A DNA stretch of 21,674 nucleotides, from the NCBI GenBank assembly GCA_023390245.1, contig JAEWDF010000090.1, positions 1-21,674 of the forward strand. Direction: 5' to 3'. The position numbers were made by a program, and so were the translations under genes. Positions 9,514-19,046 of this stretch are shown here, one piece after another (positions within the stretch are counted from its first letter, which is position 1; every line of letters starts with the position of its first letter). This DNA comes from Pseudomonadota bacterium. GTDB taxonomy: Bacteria; Pseudomonadota; Alphaproteobacteria; Caulobacterales; Caulobacteraceae. Under the pieces are notes generated by a model. It was given only the letters and a program-made list of their open reading frames with translations, was not told the DNA's origin and ran no database searches.

Positions 9514-9545
9514 TTCGGCGCGGTCCCCGCAAGAGCCGCGCCGGA
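9514..9545 (-). other. GC-rich hairpin between fabI and the acyltransferase gene
   Basis: GGCGCGG (9517-9523) and CCGCGCC (9536-9542) form a 7-bp stem that extends to about 10 bp with one wobble, with a 12-nt loop. The 3' arm on the minus strand runs into the AAGGAGG ribosome site of the acyltransferase gene. It could reduce read-through or hide the ribosome site. There is no T-run. Confidence 0.4.
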
Positions 9546-9582
9546 AAGGTCGTTCCGCTGGAAGCCTCCGGGCCGCGCCCGG

Positions 9583-10404
9583 TCAGCCCTCCTCGTCGGC
9601 GGCCATGCCCATCATGTGGAAGCCGGCGTCGACATGGACGACCTCGCCCGTGGTCGACAGGCCCAGGTCCGACAGCAGCCACAGGGCGCAGCCGGCGACG
9701 CCCTCCATCGAGGTGTCCTCCTTCATCGCCGACATGGCGCGGCCCTGCGCGATCATGCCGCGCCCGCCCGAGATGCCGGCCAGCGACAGGGTGCGCATGG
9801 CCCCGGCGGAGATGGCGTTGACGCGGACGCCCTGCGGCCCCAGGTCGCGCGCGATGTAGCGGGTCGCCGCCTCCAGGCCCGCCTTGGCCACGCCCATGGT
9901 GTTGTAGTTCGGAATGGCCCGCTCGGCGCCCAGATAGGTCATGGTGATCATCGAACCGCCGTTCGGCATCAGCTTGGACGCGCGCTTGGCCACGTCGACG
10001 AAGCTGAACACCGAGATGTTCATGGCCAGCAGGAAGCTGTCGCGCGTGGTGTTGTCGACGAAGGAGCCCTGCAGCTCGTTCTTGTTGGCGAAGGCGACCG
10101 AATGGACCACGAAGTCCAGCGTGCCGAAGGTCTTCTCCAGCTCGGCGAAGGTCGCGTCCATCGAGGCGTCGTCGGTCACGTCGCACGGCAGGATGGCCTT
10201 GGCCCCGACGCTTTCGGCCAGCGGGCGCACGCGGCGCTCCAGCCCCTCGCCCAGATAGGTGAAGGCCAGCTCGGCGCCCTGGGCGGCCAGCTGGGCGGCG
10301 ATGCCCCAGGCGATGGAGTTGGCGTTCGCCACCCCCATGACCAGGCCCTTCTTGCCCTTCATCAGCTCGCCGGTCGGCAGGGTCCAGCCTTCGGTCGCGG
10401 CCAT
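9583..10404 (-). CDS. fabI: Enoyl-[acyl-carrier-protein] reductase FabI (NADH)
   Basis: This 273-residue short-chain dehydrogenase-fold enzyme catalyses the last step of each fatty-acid elongation cycle, reducing trans-2-enoyl-ACP. The nucleotide-binding loop is 'GVANANSIAWGIA' at 24-36. Catalytic residues match FabI spacing: Y157, then Y167-x6-K174 ('NYNTMGVAK'). 'AISAGAMRTLSLAGI' is the substrate-loop region. At the position of E. coli G93, where substitutions give triclosan resistance, this protein has A104 ('VVHSVAFANKN'). The ATG at 10404 is preceded by GAGGAG. The first ~15 residues are an extension compared with E. coli FabI. Confidence 0.93.
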   Translation of the reverse strand: MAATEGWTLPTGELMKGKKGLVMGVANANSIAWGIAAQLAAQGAELAFTYLGEGLERRVRPLAESVGAKAILPCDVTDDASMDATFAELEKTFGTLDFVVHSVAFANKNELQGSFVDNTTRDSFLLAMNISVFSFVDVAKRASKLMPNGGSMITMTYLGAERAIPNYNTMGVAKAGLEAATRYIARDLGPQGVRVNAISAGAMRTLSLAGISGGRGMIAQGRAMSAMKEDTSMEGVAGCALWLLSDLGLSTTGEVVHVDAGFHMMGMAADEEG

Positions 10405-10510
10405 GAAATCTCTCCTCGAATGTCTGGCGCGGAGGGTTAGCAGGCGCGGCGGCCCGTCTCAATGCGCCTTGTCCGTGGAACCCCTCCAGCGCCATGCAGT
10501 CCCCCCATCA

Positions 10511-10544
10511 GAAACGGGAAGGGGATGACCGTCGCTTCCCGTCT
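10511..10544 (-). terminator. Intrinsic terminator-like hairpin after the arsR-SRPBCC operon
   Basis: CTTCCCGTCT (10535-10544) and its partner 10512-10521 form a 10-bp stem on the minus strand with one G-T wobble and a 13-nt loop. The 3' arm ends in TTTC. It lies 55 nt past the SRPBCC stop and before fabI. A second CCTTCCCG at 10545-10552 could pair with the same arm, so two alternative folds exist. Confidence 0.5.
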
Positions 10545-10598
10545 CCTTCCCGCCTTGTGGCGAGGCGGCTCAAAGCCTGACGGAGAGACGGAAGGGCG

Positions 10599-11042
10599 CT
10601 AAACCGCTCGGGTCAGCACCTGGTCCAGCCTGTCCAGGAACTGGCCCCAACCGGCGCGGGCGCCGCCAAAGGCCTGCTTCTGCTCGGGGCGGAAGCCGGC
10701 CTGCTCGACGCGCAGATGCGTGCCCGCCGCCGTCGGAGTCAGGGTGAAGGTGACCACGCTCTTCAGATCGTAGGCCGGGTCCTCATGGGCGAAGTCCCAG
10801 CTGTAGGACAGGGCCCGATGCGGCTCGATCGCCAGCACCTGGCAGTCCAGCACCCCGCCCCAATCCCCGGTCAGGTGGAAGCGATGGCCGACCTCGGGCC
10901 GGAAGTCGGTCTTCATCAGCCAGTCTTCGATCAGATGCGGCTGGGTCAGGGCGTGCCAGAGCTTTTCAGGCGGATGCGGCAGGTCGCGCTCCAGCACGAC
11001 GGCGTGGACATCCTGGGCGTGATCGGTCGTCGGGTCGGTCAT
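10599..11042 (-). CDS. SRPBCC / AHSA1-domain protein
   Basis: This 147-residue soluble protein has the START-like helix-grip fold of the AHSA1/YndB group, a hydrophobic-ligand cavity fold with no fixed reaction. It opens with 'VVLERDLPHPPEKLWHALTQ', the typical first strand and helix, followed by 'IEDWLMKTDFRPEVG'. The tail 'GWGQFLDRLDQVL' is the usual long C-terminal helix. Its ATG overlaps the stop of the upstream arsR-type gene (ATGA at 11039-11042), so the two are translationally coupled. ArsR-SRPBCC pairs are common in bacteria and probably sense or handle a small hydrophobic molecule; the ligand is unknown. Confidence 0.85.
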   Translation of the reverse strand: MTDPTTDHAQDVHAVVLERDLPHPPEKLWHALTQPHLIEDWLMKTDFRPEVGHRFHLTGDWGGVLDCQVLAIEPHRALSYSWDFAHEDPAYDLKSVVTFTLTPTAAGTHLRVEQAGFRPEQKQAFGGARAGWGQFLDRLDQVLTRAV

Positions 11043-11362
11043 TGGTCCATCCGGTTCAGAAGAGCGGAAAGGGCGTCAAGGCGGCCGTCCCAGAAGCTGG
11101 CCATGTCGCGGGTCCAGTCGTTCAGCGGCGCCAATGCCTCGGGCCGAGGGCTGTAGCGGGTCTGGCGCCCCTCGGGCCGGTCGCGCACCAGCCCGGCCGC
11201 CTTCAGCACGCCGAGGTGTTTGGACACCGCCGGCTGGGACACCCCGGCGCGAGCGGTCAGGGCCCCGACCGTCTGCTCCCCCTCGCGGCACAGGTGTTCG
11301 AACAGACCCCGGCGGGTGGGATCGGCGAGGGCGCGGAACAGAAGATCGGGGGCGGGGGGCAT
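11039..11362 (-). CDS. ArsR-family winged-helix repressor (SdpR-like, no metal motif)
   Basis: This 107-residue repressor begins 'PDLLFRALADPTRRGLFEHL', the classic ArsR first helices. The recognition helix is 'GVSQPAVSKHLGVLKAAGLV' at about 44-63, and the wing is 'VRDRPEGRQTRYSPRP'. The ELCVCDL metal motif is absent, so it does not look like an arsenic or cadmium sensor; the class paired with SRPBCC genes acts as an autorepressor. I chose ATG 11362. A TTG at 11392 is in frame but falls within the operator repeats. No clear Shine-Dalgarno precedes ATG 11362, so the mRNA may be leaderless or nearly so. Confidence 0.88.
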   Translation of the reverse strand: MPPAPDLLFRALADPTRRGLFEHLCREGEQTVGALTARAGVSQPAVSKHLGVLKAAGLVRDRPEGRQTRYSPRPEALAPLNDWTRDMASFWDGRLDALSALLNRMDQ

Positions 11363-11379
11363 GAGAGATATAGCTGGTT

Positions 11380-11412
11380 GGTTATATATCAATCCATAAC
11401 CGGCAGGTTATG
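11380..11412. promoter_or_regulatory. Palindromic operator cluster upstream of the arsR-type gene
   Basis: A perfect inverted repeat CATAACC-GGCA-GGTTATG spans 11395-11412. A further GGTTAT at 11380-11385 forms a second inverted pair with ATAACC at 11396-11401. Three half-sites thus lie within 33 bp, 18-50 nt upstream of the repressor start, in an AT-rich patch that stands out locally. This is the expected position for autorepression. It could also affect the divergent LuxR-type gene. Confidence 0.65.
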
Positions 11413-11694
11413 ACTGAGTCAAGCGCCGGCGCATTGCCGGAGGACTCGCGCGTTATGTCGGAATGCGGGGCGCGCTCAATGCGTCGGGGATGGCGGCGTT
11501 CTCCTCCGCCGTCTCTCGCCGGAGCGGGTCGAGACCATATTCCGGACGTGCATGATTCCGGACGTACATGGCCGAGATCCCTTGACTGGCGCACAAGCAT
11601 CGACAGCTCGGCCGTCGATATCCTATGCAAGATTGGGCAGGGGATCGTTCGCGCGGGGCGTTGCGGACGGTCGAGTGGGAGAGGACGACACGGA
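11413..11694 (+). other. Long leader region between the arsR operator and the LuxR-type gene
   Basis: The 332 bases between the two divergent starts (11363-11694) hold the operator cluster at 11380-11412, a small CCGGC/GCCGG hairpin near 11425-11440, and the tandem repeat at 11539-11570. The LuxR frame stays open back to 11410, but that stretch encodes an Arg/Ser/Gly-rich sequence unlike a domain and has no ribosome site, so I treat it as untranslated. I could not assign a convincing sigma-70 promoter. Confidence 0.5.
11539..11570 (+). repeat. Two tandem 16-bp repeats in the LuxR-type gene leader
   Basis: ATTCCGGACGTGCATG (11539-11554) is followed directly by ATTCCGGACGTACATG (11555-11570); 15 of 16 bases match. 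Each unit contains ACGT and ends in CATG. The units lie 125-156 nt upstream of the GTG start of the LuxR-type gene. A spacing of about 1.5 helical turns suits paired regulator binding, which is inference. Confidence 0.7.
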
Positions 11695-12807
11695 GTGCCG
11701 ACAGCCAGTGGTCTGTCCGACCGTCTGAACGACACGCTCGAAGCGATCGATGCGGCCGGGCTCGGGCTTGAATCCTGGTCCGCCGCCCTGGCCCAGGTGC
11801 GCGACCTGACGGGTTCGCGCGTCGCTCAACTGACCGGGATCGGCAAGACAGGCGCCCCGTTCAACTGGACGACCGAAGCCAATGACTGGAGCGCGCTCGT
11901 TGACGCCGGCGGCGTCGATCTGCGCATCAATTCACGTCGCCGCGTCGGCATGGCGGCGCCCCTGTTGGCGGTGAGAGACGAAGCCAGCTTCGACACCGAG
12001 GGCGACAGCCTGAAACATCCCGCCTATGGGGATTTCCTGCGGCGCTGGGACTATCCCTACGTCTGCCTGTCTCCCGTCGCGCGCTCCTTGGATGTGACGG
12101 CCTCTCTCAGCGTCACGCGCGGAAGCGCCCAGGGCGGCCTGAACGCCGAGGGCAAGCGGGTCTTCGCGGCTGTGGCGGGCCGTGTTCGCCATGCGGTGCG
12201 AACCCAGGACATGCTGCAGCAGCGCACGCTGGAGCGCATCGTCGCGACATTCGATCAGATGTCCCAGACGGTCTTCGTCTGTGACGAAGGCGGCCGGGTC
12301 ATGGCCTGCACGCCGGGGGCCGAAGCCCTGGTCGCGGCCGGCGATCGGCTGACGCTGACATCGGGGCGGTTGGGCGCTCGGTCCTGGCGGGCGGCGAACT
12401 GGCTGTCCGAGGCGATCGCGAGGGGATGCAGCGATCCCGCCATCGCCTCGTCTCCAGGCGTCGTCCACGACGGCCAGGGCGAGCGGCCGCTGGTGCTGGA
12501 CATCATACCTGTGCCCGCCCTGGCTTCCGACTTCTGGGGGGCCGCCGCCGTGCTGGTGGTGGCGCGCGAGCCGGATGCGGCGCGGGCGGCCGCGCGTCTT
12601 GCCCGACTGGGCGCCGCGGCGATGGGCTTCACGGCCACCGAGGAAGCCGTCGCCCGCGACCTCCTGGCCGGCCGCTCGCCGGCCGAGACCGCCAAGTCCC
12701 TCGGGATCGCCCTCAACACCGTCCGCACGCATGTGCGGGCCCTCTACGCCAAGGCCGGAGTGCGCAACCAACTGGCCTTCGCGGCCTCGTTGAGCGCGCT
12801 GAGATAG
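11695..12807 (+). CDS. LuxR-family helix-turn-helix transcriptional regulator
   Basis: This 370-residue protein has a C-terminal LuxR/FixJ-type DNA-binding domain at about 310-370: 'FTATEEAVARDLLAGRSPAE', then 'LGIALNTVRTHVRALYAKAG'. The first ~300 residues are a sensor region with no receiver Asp and no AHL-type motif that I recognise. Two alpha/beta segments (about 1-170 and 185-300) could be PAS- or GAF-like, the second with 'MSQTVFVCDEGGRVMACTPG', typical of a PAS core. I chose GTG 11695 because GGGAGAGGA lies 8 nt upstream and the N-terminus 'PTASGLSDRLNDTLEAIDAA' fits relatives. The frame is open further upstream. The ligand and targets are unknown. It converges on clpB with a 33-nt gap. 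Confidence 0.82.
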   Translation: MPTASGLSDRLNDTLEAIDAAGLGLESWSAALAQVRDLTGSRVAQLTGIGKTGAPFNWTTEANDWSALVDAGGVDLRINSRRRVGMAAPLLAVRDEASFDTEGDSLKHPAYGDFLRRWDYPYVCLSPVARSLDVTASLSVTRGSAQGGLNAEGKRVFAAVAGRVRHAVRTQDMLQQRTLERIVATFDQMSQTVFVCDEGGRVMACTPGAEALVAAGDRLTLTSGRLGARSWRAANWLSEAIARGCSDPAIASSPGVVHDGQGERPLVLDIIPVPALASDFWGAAAVLVVAREPDAARAAARLARLGAAAMGFTATEEAVARDLLAGRSPAETAKSLGIALNTVRTHVRALYAKAGVRNQLAFAASLSALR

Positions 12808-12840
12808 CCGCAACCGGTGCGGCCTCCTGGCGGGCGCCGC

Positions 12841-15429
<2,589 letters not shown>

Positions 15430-15508
15430 TCGGCGAGGTCCCCTCAGGAGGCGGATTTCTTCCCAAGAACGCCCTTTCACGAAGCGACGCCTTGAGCTGT
15501 CGCAAACG

Positions 15509-15536
15509 AGATGGTGTTGCCGATTTGGCGCACAAG
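15509..15536 (-). promoter_or_regulatory. Sigma-32-type heat-shock promoter of clpB
   Basis: Read on the minus strand, CTTGTG (15536-15531) is followed after 14 nt by CACCATCT (15516-15509), near the sigma-32 consensus of CTTGAA and CCCCATnT. It lies about 80 nt before the clpB ATG, leaving a leader of roughly 70 nt. The geometry matches the hsp20 promoter at 2629-2658 to within one base. Confidence 0.6.
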
Positions 15537-15670
15537 GGCGGAGCCGCAGGATTTCGACCCGCGGCGCATCGCGGGGATTCTTTAAGGTCGAGCTCGGTCC
15601 ATTCCCGCGCCGGGGTGTTCTGCAATCGGCCGAACGCCGTGTTCGACCCAGACGCTCAAGAGGAACCGTG

Positions 15671-16057
15671 ATGAAGACCACCCTCGCCCTCGCGGCCGCC
15701 GGACTGCTGGCCGCCAGCGTTCCCGCCCTGGCCCAGACGCGGCCCCCGGCTCCGCCGGCCCACGCCACGCCGTCGCAGTCGACCCCCCACGCGCCCGGCC
15801 AGATGACCGGCCCCCGCCCCTACATGTCCGAACCGGGCGTGCGGTCGCAGGGTCCGAACGGGCCGGCGTCCGACATGGACTATGGCCGCTGGGAGACCAG
15901 CTGGGGCGCGCGGCCGCCGGCGCCGCCGTCGCACTTCACCCGCCACGCGGACTGGTATCGCCATGTGCGGGCCTGCCAGCAGCGCTACCGCAGCTACGAT
16001 CCGCGCACCGACCGCTTCGTGCCGCGGCGGGGCCAGACGGCGACCTGCCGCCTCTGA
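15671..16057 (+). CDS. Secreted BA14K-like protein
   Basis: This 128-residue protein has a clear Sec signal peptide, 'MKTTLALAAAGLLAASVPALA', with likely cleavage after A21. A proline-, histidine- and threonine-rich linker of about 70 residues follows. The last 36 residues contain 'HVRACQQRYRSYDPRTDRF' and a final Cys (C102 and C126, a likely disulfide), which fits the BA14K family pattern 'C..RYRSYDP.T..'. BA14K proteins are small exported proteins of alphaproteobacteria, first known as Brucella antigens with lectin-like properties. I chose ATG 15671, six nt after AGAGGA; a GTG immediately before it is also in frame. A strong terminator follows, so it is probably a single-gene transcript, divergent from clpB. 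Confidence 0.72.
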   Translation: MKTTLALAAAGLLAASVPALAQTRPPAPPAHATPSQSTPHAPGQMTGPRPYMSEPGVRSQGPNGPASDMDYGRWETSWGARPPAPPSHFTRHADWYRHVRACQQRYRSYDPRTDRFVPRRGQTATCRL

Positions 16058-16072
16058 ATCGGACCGGACCGG

Positions 16073-16104
16073 AAGACGCCGCCGTTCCTCAAGGCGGCGT
16101 CTTT
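16073..16104 (+). terminator. Rho-independent terminator after the BA14K-like gene
   Basis: AAGACGCCGCC (16073-16083) pairs perfectly with GGCGGCGTCTT (16093-16103) in an 11-bp stem with a 9-nt loop, ending in TTT. It begins 16 nt after the stop of the BA14K-like gene and lies 55 nt before the serine hydrolase gene. It is the best terminator in the window. Confidence 0.85.
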
Positions 16105-16158
16105 GCGTCCGGCGGCGGCGCGGGCTAAGCGTCACGGGAAAAGCCGGAGCTGTTTCCC

Positions 16159-17775
16159 ATGTCGATCCGCCTGTCGCGCCGCACCGCCCTGTTCGCCTCG
16201 GGAGGCCTGGCGGCGCTCTCGGCCCGCCCGTCCTGGGCGCAGGAGGCGGCGAACGACGACGCCTCCCTGGCCGAGACGGTCGACGCCTTCGTCCGGCAGG
16301 CGATGGCCGCCTGGCCAGACCAGCCGGCGGTCGGGATCGCCGTGGTCAAGGACGGCCGCACCGTGCTGGCGCGCGGCTATGGCGTGAAACGCCAGGGCCA
16401 GTCGGAAAGGGCCGACGAACACACCCTGTTCGCCATCGCCTCCAACACCAAGAACGTCACCGCCTCGGCCCTGGCCATCCTGGTGGACGAGGGCAAGGTG
16501 GAGTGGGACGCGCCGGTGCGGACCTACCTGCCCGACTTCCGCCTGTCGGATCCCTGGATCAGCGACCACATCACCGTGCGCGACACGCTGAGCCACCGCG
16601 CCGGCTTCGGCCTCGGCGCCGGCGACCTGCTGTTCTGGCCCAACAGCGACCGCACCCGCGCCGAAGTGGTCGCCCAGGCCGCCTTCGTGCCGATCGAGGA
16701 CGGCTTTCGCGCCCACTACCACTATTGCAACCTGATGTTCGTGGTCGCCGGGGCGGTGATCGAGGCGGTCTCCGGCCAATCGTGGGAGGACTTCGTCCAA
16801 GCCCGCATCCTGGACCGGGTCGGCATGGCCGAGACCGTTCCCCTGGCGCGCCTGGCCGATCCGGCCAGGTCGGCCCTGCCGCACGCCCGCCTGGGACCGC
16901 CGCTGCGCTATCAGGGCGAGATGCGGCCGATCGCGGATTCGATCGCGGAAGTGTGGAACTGGGATTCGGCGGCGGCAGCCGGCGGCGTCTGCACCACGCC
17001 GACCGACTGGGCCAAGTGGATGGCCGTGCGCCTGAACGAGGGCGAACTGCCGGACGGCTCTCGCCTGTTCTCGGAAGAGGCGGCGCGCGAGATGTTCCGG
17101 CCGAACATCATCATCAGCGGCACGCCGGGCCCGACGGCCGAACTGCCGGGCCGGGCCATCGCCTCGACCTACGCCATGGGGCTGCAGGTGCAAGACTATC
17201 GCGGCGAACGGCTGATCAGCCACGGCGGCGGCTCGCCCGGCGGCATTTCGGCGACCCTGCTGATTCCAGGCCGCAAGACCGGCTTCTCCATCTTCACCAA
17301 CGCCGAGGAAAGCTATCTGCTGCGCGCCCTGCGATCGGGCCTTGCCGACATCTGCATGGGCAAGACCGGCTTCGACTGGATCGCGGATTCCCAGAAGCTG
17401 GAGGCGGAGGGGATCGAGAAGTCCCTGGCCGCCGCCGCCGAGATCGACGCCAAGCAACGGACGGGCGCGGCGCCGTCGATGCCGCTGGACGCCTATATCG
17501 GGACCTGGCGCGATCCGTGGTACGGCGACATCGAGATTTCCCGGCGCGGCGGCGGCCTGTGGCTGGACTTCACCCACACCCCGTCGCTCAAGGGGCCGCT
17601 GGAGCCTTATGACGGCGAGACCTTCCGCACCCGCTTCCCCGACAAGCGAGAGGAGGACGCCTTCGTCACCTTCGCCATCCAGACGGCCAAGCCGGCGACG
17701 GCGACGATGAAGGGCGTGTCGCCCGACATCGACTTCTCCTACGACTACCAGGACCTGCGGCTGACGCGGATCTGA
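16159..17775 (+). CDS. Tat-exported serine hydrolase, class C beta-lactamase/DD-peptidase fold
   Basis: This 538-residue protein starts with a twin-arginine signal, 'LSRRTALFASGG', with likely cleavage after 'SWA' (A27), so it folds before export to the periplasm. The penicillin-binding-type domain spans about 35-385: S95-N-T-K98 is the SxxK nucleophile motif, Y189-C-N191 the YxN motif, and H355-G-G357 replaces the KTG triad, as in esterases and peptidases of this group. Residues about 395-538 form a beta-rich C-terminal domain like DUF3471. The family covers esterases, D-amino-acid peptidases and beta-lactamases; the HxG motif and extra domain make a peptidase or esterase more likely than drug resistance. 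The stop lies 7 nt from the converging lipoprotein gene. Confidence 0.85.
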   Translation: MSIRLSRRTALFASGGLAALSARPSWAQEAANDDASLAETVDAFVRQAMAAWPDQPAVGIAVVKDGRTVLARGYGVKRQGQSERADEHTLFAIASNTKNVTASALAILVDEGKVEWDAPVRTYLPDFRLSDPWISDHITVRDTLSHRAGFGLGAGDLLFWPNSDRTRAEVVAQAAFVPIEDGFRAHYHYCNLMFVVAGAVIEAVSGQSWEDFVQARILDRVGMAETVPLARLADPARSALPHARLGPPLRYQGEMRPIADSIAEVWNWDSAAAAGGVCTTPTDWAKWMAVRLNEGELPDGSRLFSEEAAREMFRPNIIISGTPGPTAELPGRAIASTYAMGLQVQDYRGERLISHGGGSPGGISATLLIPGRKTGFSIFTNAEESYLLRALRSGLADICMGKTGFDWIADSQKLEAEGIEKSLAAAAEIDAKQRTGAAPSMPLDAYIGTWRDPWYGDIEISRRGGGLWLDFTHTPSLKGPLEPYDGETFRTRFPDKREEDAFVTFAIQTAKPATATMKGVSPDIDFSYDYQDLRLTRI

Positions 17776-17782
17776 CTTCGGC

Positions 17783-18232
17783 TCAGCCGGCGGGCTGGGG
17801 CGTCAGGGTGATGCGACGGCCCGCCAAGGGGTCGCGCACGCCGCGCGGCTCCAGCCGGTTGAAGGGGACCCCGCCGATGTAGGACAGGGCCTCGGCGGTC
17901 GCTTGGGCCAGTCGCAGGCCACGCGCCATGTCTGCGCCCGGGGCGGCGACGATCACCGTCGGCCCGTCGCCCACGCCGACCAGTTGGGCCGCATAGGCGA
18001 TGGCCGGCTCGGCGCCGGGCGCGAATTCCGTCGACCCCGGCAGGAACAGCGTATCCCCATCCAGGATCACGACCCGGCCCTGCTGGCTGACGCCGGCGGC
18101 CGGAGCCGCCGCCGCCGCGTCTCGCGGCGCGGATGGCGCGCCCGTCTCATGCACCTCCGGGGCCTTTCCCGTTTCCCGCGAACAGGCCGCCAGCGCGAGG
18201 CTGACGACCAAACCCAAGGCGCTCGACTTCAT
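17783..18232 (-). CDS. Small putative lipoprotein, possibly a reduced OmpA-like domain
   Basis: This 149-residue protein has a lipoprotein signal, 'GLVVSLALAAC', with C17 as the likely lipidated Cys. An Ala/Pro-rich linker (about 20-48) leads to a small alpha/beta domain: 'VVILDGDTLFLPGSTEFAPG', then 'PTVIVAAPG', then a helix. The order and spacing recall OmpA C-terminal domains, but the peptidoglycan-binding Asp and Arg are not evident, so this is only a suggestion. Its ATG overlaps the stop of the upstream DUF4893 gene (ATGA at 18229-18232), showing translational coupling. Function unknown. Confidence 0.7.
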   Translation of the reverse strand: MKSSALGLVVSLALAACSRETGKAPEVHETGAPSAPRDAAAAAPAAGVSQQGRVVILDGDTLFLPGSTEFAPGAEPAIAYAAQLVGVGDGPTVIVAAPGADMARGLRLAQATAEALSYIGGVPFNRLEPRGVRDPLAGRRITLTPQPAG

Positions 18233-18981
18233 CGCGTCAGTTCCAGCAGCTCCAGCTTCGCCTCCTGCCTGGGCCAGGGCAGGGCCAGGCGCCAGCGCTG
18301 GTCGCCGATCCGCTCCAGCAGGCCGATCTGGTCGCGCTCGCGATCCTGGCCGTAGCGGGGGAAGTGCGCCTCGTCGCCCCAGGCCTGGGCGCCGACATAG
18401 ACCAGGCGACGGTCCGTGTCGGGATAGAGCAGGCCCCGCGTCCGCTGGGAGCCGGTGGTCTTGCTCAGGATCAGGTCGCCGCCGCCGCCCAATTCGACAG
18501 AACAGGCGAACCACGGATAGGCGACATAGGCGAGACCCTGGCCCTCCACCCGGCGGCCCAGCTTGACGGTGCGGCAGCGATAGGTTCCCGGCGGCGGCTG
18601 CAGGCGGCCGGCCAGGCCGGCGTTGGGATCGACCAGGGGACCCAGCTTTTCCACCTCGCCGGCGAAACCGGCGTCCTCCGCCTCGGCGCGGGCCAGGCGC
18701 CAGGCCTGGTCCAGCCGGCCCAGCAGGCTGGCGTCGGCGGACGTGGCGACCTTGCGCCAGTCGTCGGTCCCGCCCTGTTCGGCCTCGGGCGGCAGGGCGC
18801 CGTCCTGGCCGGGGCGTCCGGCTTCGGGCGCGGCCTGGTCCGGCACGCCGGCGGCCGGCTCGGACACGGCGGGCGACATCTCCGCCGGGGTCGAAGGACT
18901 GTTCTCGCCGCAGGCCGAGACGGACAGAAGGGCGGCGGCGCACAGCAGGGACGTGGCGATCGGGCGCGGGCGGCGGGTCAT
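18229..18981 (-). CDS. DUF4893 lipoprotein (copy 1)
   Basis: This 250-residue protein has a lipobox, 'AAALLSVSAC', with C24 the likely lipidated Cys. A disordered Pro/Ala/Glu-rich stretch runs to about 70. The DUF4893 domain (about 72-250) shows 'YRCRTVKLG', 'YPWFACSVE', 'TGSQRTRGLLYPD', 'RWRLALPWP'. It is clearly paralogous to the protein at 20242-20913, sharing these blocks in the same order. AAGGAAA precedes ATG 18981. It is downstream of the monooxygenase gene with a 65-nt gap that holds a hairpin, and overlaps the next lipoprotein gene. The function of DUF4893 is unknown; the lipobox places it in the envelope. Confidence 0.8.
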   Translation of the reverse strand: MTRRPRPIATSLLCAAALLSVSACGENSPSTPAEMSPAVSEPAAGVPDQAAPEAGRPGQDGALPPEAEQGGTDDWRKVATSADASLLGRLDQAWRLARAEAEDAGFAGEVEKLGPLVDPNAGLAGRLQPPPGTYRCRTVKLGRRVEGQGLAYVAYPWFACSVELGGGGDLILSKTTGSQRTRGLLYPDTDRRLVYVGAQAWGDEAHFPRYGQDRERDQIGLLERIGDQRWRLALPWPRQEAKLELLELTR

Positions 18982-18996
18982 GGGCGTTTCCTTCGC

Positions 18997-19022
18997 GAGA
19001 ACCTGAGCCGAAAACGGTCAGG
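18997..19022 (-). terminator. Hairpin between the monooxygenase and DUF4893 genes
   Basis: On the minus strand CCTGACCG (19022-19015) and CGG(C)TCAGG (19010-19002) form an 8-bp stem with one bulged base and a TTTT loop, followed by TTCT. It could be an attenuator lowering expression of the two distal lipoprotein genes. The T-run is short. Confidence 0.42.
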
Positions 19023-19046
19023 CCGCGTCCCGGTTCATCCGCGCCT

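Noticed and set aside
11411..11560. Several GANTC (CcrM) sites upstream of the LuxR-type gene
   Set aside because: Three short motifs in about 150 bp could be chance, and GANTC occurs genome-wide in this group; no spacing pattern supports regulation.
11410..11694. N-terminal extension of the LuxR-type regulator to 465 residues
   Set aside because: The stretch has no domain-like sequence and contains the operator edge and tandem repeat, while a good ribosome site lies at GTG 11695.
12807..12823. GCCGCA/TGCGGC hairpin between luxR and clpB as a bidirectional terminator
   Set aside because: The stem is only 6 bp, overlaps the luxR stop codon and has no T-run on either strand.
15430..15768. N-terminal extension of ClpB by 113 residues in the open frame upstream
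   Set aside because: ClpB proteins start at 'MNLDLYSDRA'; the extension runs through the heat-shock promoter and overlaps the divergent BA14K-like gene.
16159..17775. A true beta-lactamase resistance gene
   Set aside because: The SxxK and YxN motifs fit the fold, but the KTG triad is HGG and a DUF3471-like domain is attached, more typical of peptidases or esterases.
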